Shown here piece by piece: positions 33,851-41,700 of a DNA stretch of 64,000 nt. The position numbers and the translations under genes were made by a program. Origin of the DNA: Hominilimicola fabiformis (lineage in GTDB: Bacteria; Bacillota; Clostridia; UBA1381); contig NZ_JAJEQM010000018.1 in the NCBI RefSeq assembly GCF_020687385.1, positions 1 to 64,000 of the forward strand, written 5' to 3'. The notes under the pieces were generated by a model that made no database searches, had not been told where the DNA came from, and saw only the letters and a list, made by a program, of their open reading frames with translations. Numbering within the stretch: the first letter of the stretch is position 1; each line of letters begins with the position of its first letter.

Positions 33851-34217
33851 CAGCGTCACCCACTTTCTGCAAGACTTCAAACTTTAGGGCAGCAAGGTCG
33901 GAAACCGCCGCCCGTACCTCCCCGGCAAGCTGCGGATAGGGACTGTGCCACTCGTTCAGCGTCCGGGCTATCTGGTTTAAGTTGCCGCCGATCCTCCCGT
34001 ATTCGGCGGTCAGCTTCCCGACAGCGGCAAGCAGCTCGTCATTGATGGGGGAAACGGTTATGATGGGGCGTATGGCTGCCCCGGTTATGGCTTGCCGGAT
34101 AAACTCGGCTTGGCTCATGTGGTAAGCAGAAAGCCGCTGGGCAAACTCGGCGTATTCTTCCTCGGTCATGCGTGTTTTGACTACCCGGCTGCGGTGCGGC
34201 GTGTTGTATCGTTTCAT
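33822..34217 (-). CDS. mobC: MobC-type accessory protein of the IME
   Basis: A 131-residue relaxosome protein with a basic N-terminus (MKRYNTPHRSRVVKTRMTEEE) and the MobC signature IGGNLNQIARTLNEWHSPYP. AGGAGG lies before the ATG at 34217. Its gene overlaps the relaxase gene, as in the ICE, but the protein sequence and GC content differ from the ICE MobC. Confidence 0.9.
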   Translation of the reverse strand: MKRYNTPHRSRVVKTRMTEEEYAEFAQRLSAYHMSQAEFIRQAITGAAIRPIITVSPINDELLAAVGKLTAEYGRIGGNLNQIARTLNEWHSPYPQLAGEVRAAVSDLAALKFEVLQKVGDAVGNIQTYQL

Positions 34218-34844
34218 AGGTGGTTGACCTCCTTTCTGTGCGTGGTGTCCTCTCACTAATAGGAGAAAAACAGGGTGTGAAGCGGAACTGTTTTTGAAAA
34301 ATCCGAAAAATATTTTGAGGGGTTTTTCAGCGGCGCAAGCCGCATAAGCAGGGTTTGGGGAAGGCACTCCCCAACAAGATTCCCGCAGGGGCAAAATGAG
34401 CGATAAGCGAATTTTGGCACCTCGGTAGAATCTTGCTCTAAGAAACTGCCGGCCTGCCGTTCACTTGCTACTGCCACTTTTTCAGAAAATCTATAACCAG
34501 CTTTTTTTATAAAAGGCTGCGGGCTGGCGTTTTTCCCTTACTCCCTACAAACCACAAAAGAGCAGAATGGACGGACTTTCCGGCAAGAACTTTTCCGGCG
34601 GCTCGGTCTTTCCCGACAATAAGGCGTTTCGGAAGCTGCGTTTTGCCCGCTGTCTGAAAAAAATGGCAGCCTTTTTTGGTTTCACTGTCTAATACGGAAC
34701 TTTTGGAAATTTGCCAAAAATGGACGCAAAAAAAGCAGCAAATCTTTTTCGGATTTACTGCTTCATGTGCCGCTGCGGTGCGGCGGGATGGATATTCAGT
34801 TGAAATAAAAGAGGATGGTGGTACTTTAGTCTATCGACTCTTTA
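34218..34844 (-). other. Non-coding region with putative IME oriT
   Basis: No gene is supported in this 627-base gap. Directly upstream of mobC (minus-strand sense) lie hairpins typical of a transfer origin: GCGGC/GCCGC (34330-34343) and TTGGGGA/TCCCCAA (about 34354-34374), next to an A/T tract AAAAATATTTT near 34307. This resembles the arrangement before the ICE mobC. The rest (34,450-34,840) is GC-rich and unassigned, with no convincing reading frame. Confidence 0.4.
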
Positions 34845-35333
34845 CTAACTATTAGGTAATCTTGAAAGATTTTCCTTGAATTTATCTAAAGAATGTTCAT
34901 TGTTTCCCGCAAAAATAAGTGGAATTGTATATTCATATGATATGCCATTTTCATAGTCCGATAATTGTATTTTTATAGTATCATCCCTCTCATCTTTAGG
35001 TGCTATATATATGAATGAATTTTTATTTATATCAGATATTTTCCCTTTTTCAGAAGAAACAGTATAACCCCAGTCTGTTAAATTTGTCTTTATTGTAACT
35101 TCTGTTTCTGTTTCTTTTCTAGTCTGCAATGCTGTTTTATCGATTTGGATATCAAAAGGAGTCGAACCTAACAATTCACTGTTTATATTTACAAGTTCTT
35201 CTCCATTTGTTTTAGAAATATTAGATTCATCTTCATAATTTTGTTGAGATTCATCTTTTGGTGTTTCTCTGTTACATCCTAATAAAAAGCATAAAATAAT
35301 TAGTACTAATACAGAAAGTTGTTTTTTTTGCAT
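34845..35333 (-). CDS. Lipoprotein of unknown function (IME cargo)
   Basis: The 162-residue protein has a lipoprotein signal: MQKKQLSVLVLIILCFLLGC, with the lipobox Cys at residue 20, followed by an acidic Asn/Glu/Ser linker. The C-terminal 100 residues look like an Ig-like beta domain (VTIKTNLTDWGYTVSSEKGK). No family is recognised. It is AT-rich and unlike the GC-rich IME core, so it was probably acquired separately. GGAG lies upstream of the start. It would be anchored outside the membrane. Confidence 0.75.
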   Translation of the reverse strand: MQKKQLSVLVLIILCFLLGCNRETPKDESQQNYEDESNISKTNGEELVNINSELLGSTPFDIQIDKTALQTRKETETEVTIKTNLTDWGYTVSSEKGKISDINKNSFIYIAPKDERDDTIKIQLSDYENGISYEYTIPLIFAGNNEHSLDKFKENLSRLPNS

Positions 35334-35447
35334 TTATTTCTCCTTTCATATTATCAAAGAAAGCACTGAGAGTACTTTCAAGAAATTATGAAATATTCTC
35401 AATGCTTTCTATTTTTTGATTATAAACTTGCCGGTAATGATACTATG

Positions 35448-35769
35448 TTAATTTATCTCTTTCGCGTAACCTTTGTTGCAATATACACATGCACCATTCA
35501 CCCATTTGTGAGACATTTCAATCGTCTCAACTTCATAAATGCTTACTTCTCCACAAATTAAACATTGTTTGTAATTATATACATGACGTGTCGCACATTT
35601 ATCCCAGTCATCATATATACCAGGCATCATATATACCAGGCATTTCATCTTCATATCCATAGTACTGGGGAGAACCCCAACTATGAGTATGAGCGGCAAA
35701 TACAGTCATTGGAGCAGCTACAATTCCAGCTACTACTGAAAGTGCTAAAATAGATTTTCTTAAATTCAT
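35448..35769 (-). pseudogene. Secreted Cys-pair protein gene frameshifted by 16-bp duplication
   Basis: From the ATG at 35769 (GGAGG upstream) the frame encodes a signal peptide MNLRKSILALSVVAGIVAAP, then HTHSWGSPQYYGYEDEMPGI and stops early. The 16-bp unit at 35610-35625 is repeated at 35626-35641. Removing one copy restores a frame of about 100 codons to the stop at 35448, with CATRHVYNYKQCLICGE and HKWVNGACVYCNKGY, two CxxC pairs similar in style to the repeats of the SLH protein at 38795. It is likely inactive here, or switched by slippage at the tandem repeat. A sequencing or assembly error is not excluded. Confidence 0.8.
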
Positions 35770-35932
35770 AAGTTCCTCCCTTTCCTTAAAAATACATAGC
35801 TCTTTGTTACATTGTCATTTTAACATAATAATTGGTAAAATGCAATAATTTATTTTCTATTTACGAGAAAATACTGTGCATATTATCTTATTTAGGAATA
35901 GTTAAGGCGGCTACCTAAATCTTTTTATTACT

Positions 35933-36073
35933 TTACCGCACATGAGCATTTGCGCCGGGATTATCGTTGCCGTATCCCTCCAAGAGATTGACAACACCCC
36001 AAACCGCGAGGCCTGCGCCTAACGCGATTACAAGAGTTTTTAAAACATTGACCGCTTCTGTGAAAAATTGCAT
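35933..36073 (-). pseudogene. maff2: maff2, 5' fragment (interrupted by the IME)
   Basis: From the ATG at 36073 the frame reads MQFFTEAVNVLKTLVIALGA, then VWGVVNLLEGYGNDNPGANA, which is the Maff2 signature; after Ala43 it runs into IME sequence and stops three codons later. AGGAGG precedes the start. Maff2 proteins are small two-helix membrane proteins proposed to be the VirB2-like pilin of CTn-type conjugation systems. The truncated product lacks the second helix (KSQGIKQLMAGGGVV). Confidence 0.92.
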
Positions 36074-36093
36074 AAATAAAATCCTCCTAAATT

Positions 36094-37863
36094 TTAATCT
36101 GTCTTTTTTTCTTCGTCCGGCACATCTACATTGTAAAGGTCGAATTGTTCATTTTCCTTTACAACCGCCGGTCTGCGGTTCAAAAATCGTTCAATGTCAA
36201 ACTCGTTTTTCTTGTCTGCGTCTGATAAATACTTATAGCGCGGGTGCGCCGTTATATCGTACTTTTCAGACAAAAACGGACGGACGCCCCTTAATTGCAA
36301 AATGCACTTGCCGCCGTCCATTACCGATAATTCGTCCTGCGTCATCAGCTCCTTTCCTAATTTTTGATAATTAAGTCCGTAAGATTTTTGATTACTTCGC
36401 GTTTCGGAAGTATTGTACATATCAATCGTTTCTTTGCCGAGCGTTTCGGAAATCTCTTTAAGAGTAGTTTTCTCTTTACCTCCGAGAAATAGGGTAGTAT
36501 CGCAATTACCTATAATCGTGTCGGCGTTATCCTTGTAAATAGCTTTTAGCTGACTTTGCGCCTGCAAGATTATTGACGCCGATATTTCTCGGCTTCTTAT
36601 TGTGGCAATCAGCTTTTCAAATTTTGGTATTTGTCCGATATTCGCCATTTCATCAAGCAGAAATCTAACGTGTACGGGAAGTCTGCCGCCGTAAACGTCG
36701 TCCGCCTTATCACAAAGCAGATTGAATAACTGCGTGTACATCATAGCGACTATGAAATTAAAAGTATCGTCCGTATCGGAAATGATAACGAACAACGCCG
36801 TTTTCCTGTCGCCGATTTTGTCGAGCTCCAATTCGTCATATTCCATTAAGTCCCTGAGTTCCTTAATGTCAAACGGCGCTAATCTCGCGCCGCACGAAAT
36901 CAAAATACTTTTAGCAGTCTTGCCGGCTGCCATTTTGTATTTCTTATACTGCTTTACTGCGAAATGCTCCGGTTCCTTTTCTTCCAGACGGTCAAAGAGT
37001 AAATCAACGGGGCTTTTATAATTCTCGTCGTCCTCTTTTGCTTCCGACGCGTTTATCATATCCAAAAGAGTTATGATGTTCTTTTCCTCGTCGGGCGCTT
37101 CGTACCAAATATAGCCTATGAGGGCGCAATAATACAGGCGTTCAGCCTTAACCCAGAAATCCTCACTTGACTTTTCGCCCTCGCCTTTGGTATTCGCAAT
37201 AAGGGTATTAACGAGCTTCAAAATATCCTTTTCGCTGCGTATGTACTCAAACGGATTATATTTCATACTCTTTTTGAAATTTATCGTATTAAATGTTTTT
37301 ATGATATATCCGCCTTTTTGTAACAGCTTCCCGCACTCAATTAAAACCGTACCTTTCGGATCGGTTACAACATAGCTGCTGTGCATTTGCATTAAATTCG
37401 GTTTTATGAAAAACCTTGTCTTACCGCTGCCGCTGCCGCCGATTACAAGAACATTCTTATTTCTTGCGTACTTCGGCAGCTTCGGGCGGCTGTCCATTGT
37501 AAGCCGTTCCGTATTCGTGAGAAGAACATTATTATAGAAATTCTGTCCGTCAATATACGGGGCTATGTCTGACGCCGTACCCAAGCGCGCCGAACCGTAT
37601 TCAATGCCGTTTCGGTATTTCTTAGCATTTTTACCCCTGACATAAACTGCGCACTTAATCAGAAGCGCGGCTATTACTCCGATTGATATATCGATTATGT
37701 GGAACGAAAAAAGCGGAGCTTTGTAAAACTCCGCAATTCCCTGAACCAACGCTATTATTTTATTACCCTCTGTTATCCTGTATATATAGCATATCTTATC
37801 AGCAATCCAAAAGAACAGAAGATACGGGATATTTAAAAGAATAAACCTTTTGTCTATCCTCAT
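36094..37863 (-). CDS. virD4: VirD4/TcpA-like coupling protein
   Basis: The 589-residue coupling ATPase links the relaxosome to the channel. Two N-terminal membrane segments (about 8-25 and 50-72) are followed by Walker A VIGGSGSGKTRFFIKPN, Walker B VRFLLDEMANIGQIPKFE, and the conserved ILQAQSQLKAIY and STLGKE-like part, here SETLGKETI. The length matches VirD4-type proteins of Tn1549-like ICEs. Its ATG overlaps the PcfB/DUF3801 stop by four bases. Confidence 0.94.
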   Translation of the reverse strand: MRIDKRFILLNIPYLLFFWIADKICYIYRITEGNKIIALVQGIAEFYKAPLFSFHIIDISIGVIAALLIKCAVYVRGKNAKKYRNGIEYGSARLGTASDIAPYIDGQNFYNNVLLTNTERLTMDSRPKLPKYARNKNVLVIGGSGSGKTRFFIKPNLMQMHSSYVVTDPKGTVLIECGKLLQKGGYIIKTFNTINFKKSMKYNPFEYIRSEKDILKLVNTLIANTKGEGEKSSEDFWVKAERLYYCALIGYIWYEAPDEEKNIITLLDMINASEAKEDDENYKSPVDLLFDRLEEKEPEHFAVKQYKKYKMAAGKTAKSILISCGARLAPFDIKELRDLMEYDELELDKIGDRKTALFVIISDTDDTFNFIVAMMYTQLFNLLCDKADDVYGGRLPVHVRFLLDEMANIGQIPKFEKLIATIRSREISASIILQAQSQLKAIYKDNADTIIGNCDTTLFLGGKEKTTLKEISETLGKETIDMYNTSETRSNQKSYGLNYQKLGKELMTQDELSVMDGGKCILQLRGVRPFLSEKYDITAHPRYKYLSDADKKNEFDIERFLNRRPAVVKENEQFDLYNVDVPDEEKKTD

Positions 37864-38333
37864 ATATCGCGCTCCTGTTCTTTGCGGCGGGCGCGGTCTT
37901 TCGGATTGATAGTCTTTGCAAGCTCGCGCATTTGAGATAACATTTTACGGATTGACGGTTTTTCCCGTAACAGCTTTTGCGAATACTCCTGAAACGCCAT
38001 ATTTATGACATCAATATCCTTACCCTTGAAGAATACGAGGTACTTCGGCGGTTTCGTGGAATTATCCTTTTTCAAAGCATAGTCAAGTCCGTACTTTTTC
38101 GCCACCGGCTCAAAAGATTTTATATTTTTATTCGTTATCTCAATATTTGAAAGCGCCGCGCCTGACTCTACAAGCTGCTTAATCGTCTGTTTACCCTGAT
38201 AGCCCTTGTTTTTATTTTTCTGCTGCTGTCTTAGGTATTCACGAATTGCCGCCTGCAATACGCGCCCCGTCATTTTGGAAGCGCTTATAACTAACGCAAC
38301 TGTTTTTTTATTTATTTCTTCCTGTATAGACAT
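37860..38333 (-). CDS. DUF3801 / PcfB-like adaptor protein
   Basis: A 157-residue protein of the DUF3801 family, related to PcfB, an adaptor for substrates of the coupling protein. Its first half, INKKTVALVISASKMTGRVL and LRQQQKNKNKGYQGKQTIKQL, is typical. The C-terminus has REKPSIRKMLSQMRELAK, the same KPSI-type motif found in ArdA, ArdC-like and other proteins of this ICE, then ends RRKEQERDI. The start ATG at 38333 is taken from family comparison, although AAGGAG is only two bases away; a TTG at 38348 is possible. Confidence 0.83.
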   Translation of the reverse strand: MSIQEEINKKTVALVISASKMTGRVLQAAIREYLRQQQKNKNKGYQGKQTIKQLVESGAALSNIEITNKNIKSFEPVAKKYGLDYALKKDNSTKPPKYLVFFKGKDIDVINMAFQEYSQKLLREKPSIRKMLSQMRELAKTINPKDRARRKEQERDI

Positions 38334-38346
38334 CACTCCTTGCAAC

Positions 38347-38380
38347 AAAAAAGCGGCTGTTTATTTTCAAACAACCGCTT
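38347..38380 (-). terminator. Terminator or attenuator before DUF3801
   Basis: A 12-bp stem with one mismatch (38351-38362 with 38369-38380) is followed by TTTTTTG on the minus strand. It lies between the 40-aa gene and DUF3801-VirD4, so it could limit transcription into the transfer operon. Confidence 0.75.
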
Positions 38381-38501
38381 ATTGCTTAATATTCTCTGTA
38401 TCTGATTTATGGATTATTTCTTCCGCCTTATCCAAACCGTTTATAATCCACTCGTCAAATTCAGTCTGTACCGTATTTGTCGGTTCTATGCGTTCCTCCA
38501 C
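38379..38501 (-). CDS. Very small acidic ICE protein (40 aa, GTG start)
   Basis: A GTG at 38501, with AAGGGG eight bases upstream, opens a frame for MEERIEPTNTVQTEFDEWII followed by a short acidic helix ending NIKQ. No family is recognised. It sits just before the terminator and DUF3801 gene. The codon use fits the neighbours. Support is limited to the binding site and position. Confidence 0.45.
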   Translation of the reverse strand: MEERIEPTNTVQTEFDEWIINGLDKAEEIIHKSDTENIKQ

Positions 38502-38528
38502 CGTTTACACCCCTTATGTATAATCCAA

Positions 38529-38714
38529 TTATAATACCAATGCTTTTTTAGGACAGAAATTTGAACATTTACCGCACCCTATACACTTGTCATAATCTAT
38601 TATCGGTGCTTCAAAATCTTTCTGACTTAACGCTCCAACAGGACAAACATTGACAGCGGGGCATTTATGATTTTGGGGACAGTTTTCTATAATTATTTTT
38701 AATTTTTTATCCAT
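38529..38714 (-). CDS. Small 4Fe-4S ferredoxin-like protein
   Basis: The 61-residue protein has a complete C-terminal cluster motif CIGCGKCSNFCPKKAL and an N-terminal set CPQNHKCPAVNVCPVGAL, which differs in spacing from classical CxxCxxC motifs but can supply four cysteines. It would bind one or two 4Fe-4S clusters in the cytoplasm and carry electrons. Its partner is unknown. Ferredoxins are unusual between a replication initiator and the transfer genes, so it is probably cargo. Confidence 0.82.
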   Translation of the reverse strand: MDKKLKIIIENCPQNHKCPAVNVCPVGALSQKDFEAPIIDYDKCIGCGKCSNFCPKKALVL

Positions 38715-38794
38715 AATATTCTTTCCTTTCGATATAAAATATTATAAAGATTATATCATATCCGGTCAACAAACACAATACACAAATCAGACAA

Positions 38795-41700
38795 TTATTT
38801 TACCCAAGTTTCGCCGCTCTTTCCGTCAACGGTATTATGCGTATTGCTTGCTTCAAGGATTTCATAAAACGCCCAATATGACTTGTCTTTGAGGTCTGTA
38901 AATTTATTTACGGCTGACATATTCTTATTGATGTATTCCGTATCGGCGGCGCGTCCTGTTACGCGGTTTACAATCGTTACAACCTCCGCGCGTGTGATGT
39001 TGCTGTCCGGCTTAAATGTGCTGTCGCTGTATCCGTTTATCCAGCCCATACCAACAGCGCTGTAAATATAACCTGACGCCCAATGTGATTTTGGTACATC
39101 ATTAAAAATATTCTTCTTTGCCGCCACTGTCTTAGCGTCCAGCGCATAGAACCTCATACACATTGTTACAAATTCGGCTCTTGTAATATGTTCGTCCGGC
39201 TTAAATGTCTTATCGTCATAGCCGGATATTACCTTGTACTTTTCAAGATAGGCGATATAGTTATTAAACCAATCCTTGCTTGATACGTCCTTAAATGATG
39301 ATTTACGGCTTGAAATATTTTCGCCCTTACGCTCTGCAATATTACGGGCGAATATGGCAGCTGCTTCTGCTCTTGTCATATTATTTTCAGGCTTAAAGGC
39401 TCCGTCCTCATATCCGACTACATAAGAATTATGCGTGTTTGTCGGCATAATAAGCTGACCGTTTGCGTCGGTTGCGCCGCTGACGGAATTATTCTTGTCT
39501 TTGAGCGTAACATCAATACCCGCCGTTGTCTTGCCCTTGTTATCCGTTACGGTAATTGTATAATAATTATCGTCAAGAGTTTTGCCGCTCGGAAGCGTCA
39601 AAGTGATTTTATCGTCCTTGACGGTCTTATTGACATTGACGGTCTTTCCGTCCTTATCGACAACCTTTACAGTGTATGACGGCTTGACATATCCGCTACT
39701 GCCGCCGCTTCCTCCTGAAGAAGAACCGCCGCCACCGCCTGTTGAAGTCTTGACGGGTACAGTGATTTTACCGTTTGCGTCGGTTGATTTTGTCGCTGTC
39801 TTATTATCCTTATCGGTAACAGTTACGGAAATATCCTTGACCGCTGTATTATCCTTGCCGCTGACGGTTACAGTGGTTTGATTATCTGTATTGAGCTTGT
39901 TTCCGTCGGGAAGAATAACGCTGATTTTACCGTCCTTAACCTCAACGGCGGCATTTTCGATTTTTGCCTTTGTGTCCTCGACAATGACATTGTATGTCTT
40001 TTCTCCCTCAACAACCTGTGCATAGCCGTTTTTGTCTGTACGGTCTGTACTTGTCGGGGGAACAATCGCAATGCCCTCACTGTTTGTAAGGTCTTTTGCT
40101 TCCGTTCCGTCCTTTGCAATTACGGTAACAGGTACGCCGTTTACAGCTTTTCCGTCCTTGTCTGTAATTCCGATAATAATTCTGTTATCGGGAGTGATAC
40201 CCTTTTCATCAGGGAGCTTAACCGTAACGCTGCCGTTGTCTTTATCAACACTGACGATTGCGCCGTTTACAGCGCCGTCATTGTCATTTACAGATACCTT
40301 ATACGAATAATCGGGAGTAACAACCTCGCTTCCATTATCGGGATTTACGGTAGGCTTCGGCTTTTCCGTTTCGCTCGGCTGCTCTGTCGCGTCCGGCTTT
40401 TCTGTTTCTGACGGTTTATCCGTTGCGCTCGGTTCGTCTGTTGCGTCCGGCTTCTCTGACGGTTCGGGAGTTTCAAGTCCGGGTTTTGTTGTCAGAGTAG
40501 GCTCCGGCGTCGGTTTATTCTCGATTATATTTTCATTCAGCGGAGGAACAGTGATTTTTCCGTCCTTGTCTGTTATCTCGGTTCTGTCGCCGCCTGCATT
40601 GTCATAGACATTTACGCTTACGCCCTCAACCGCTTTTCCGTCATTCGTCTTTACAATTACAGATGTACGGTTATGGTAATCAATCTTTTTACCGTCGGGG
40701 AGGCATACCATAACGCCGTTATCGTCAACGGTTACAAGCGCCATATATACCGGTTCCGTTTCATCTTCGACAAGTACGATATATCCGTTTACATTCGCCG
40801 TACCGTTTTTGTCCGTGTACGCCTGATTTTTATTCGGTAATGTAGCCTGACCGTTTGCGTTTGTAACGCCCTTTTCTATATAGTCGCTGTCGCCTATGAC
40901 AATCACGTTTACATTTTCCTTTGCTTCGCCGTTCTGGTCTTTGACCGTAACAGTAACGCGGTTGTCGCTGTTCATAGCCGTACCGTCGGGAAGTTTTACG
41001 ACAATATCGTGGTTATCGCCTATGTGAATTTCACAATCGGGAATGACGGTATCGTTTTTGTCTGTAACGGTAACAACATAAGTATATTTTGTTTCGCCGT
41101 TATCGCCGCCGATAGTGCCGTTTTCATTACCCGTTGAGCTCTGATTATTCGGAACAATAAGCTGACCGCCTGCGTCCGTCTGACCTGTTGCGGCGTTGCC
41201 GCTCTTGTCTGAAATATTGATATTCAAGCCCTCTGCCGCTGCCTTTGTATCTGTACGAACAACCGTAATTGTCGTTCTGTCCTCATAGTCAAGCAATCTG
41301 CCCTCCGGCAGCTTAATTGTGATGTTATCGTCCTTGTCAATGCTGATTTCTGAATTGAAAACAGGCTTGCTGTCCTTATCGGTAATCAGAATACTATAAT
41401 CACCGACTTTTGAATATCCGTCCTCGTCCGAATTGTCCTTATCGGTAAGCTGGGGGATTTCCTCAATTTTTAAAACTGTACCGCAATCCGTACATTCAAT
41501 ATGCCTGCTGCCCTCATTCTCAATCGTAGCGGGAACGTCAATAATCCAATCTGACATCTTGTGTCCTTTTGCCGATACCTCGTCGGCTCTATATGTTTCG
41601 CCGCAGTTTTTACAGGTGTATGTTGTATAGCCCAATTCTGTACAGGTAGGCGCGGTTACTGTTGTTTCGTAATCGTGAGCGGTCTTTGCCTGCTCGTTTC

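Larger units (their letters stand above)
28098..35945 (-). mobile_element. Integrative mobilizable element inserted in maff2 (~7.85 kb)
   Basis: The element is defined by the split maff2 gene. Both junctions share the dinucleotide GC (28,096-28,097 and 35,946-35,947), the short core left by large serine recombinases. Its ends are imperfect inverted repeats: the left reads TTATGTGTGATAAAG and the right, inverted, TCATGTGCGGTAAAG, both followed within a few bases by TAATA. It carries recombinase, TnpW, DnaC-like ATPase, RepA, Cys-rich VLP protein, relaxase and MobC, but no type IV channel, so it would be mobilized in trans. Most of it is GC-rich compared with the ICE; the last kilobase (34.8-35.9 kb) is AT-rich cargo. 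From memory, IMEs that target maff2 of ICEs have been described in streptococci. Confidence 0.9.
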
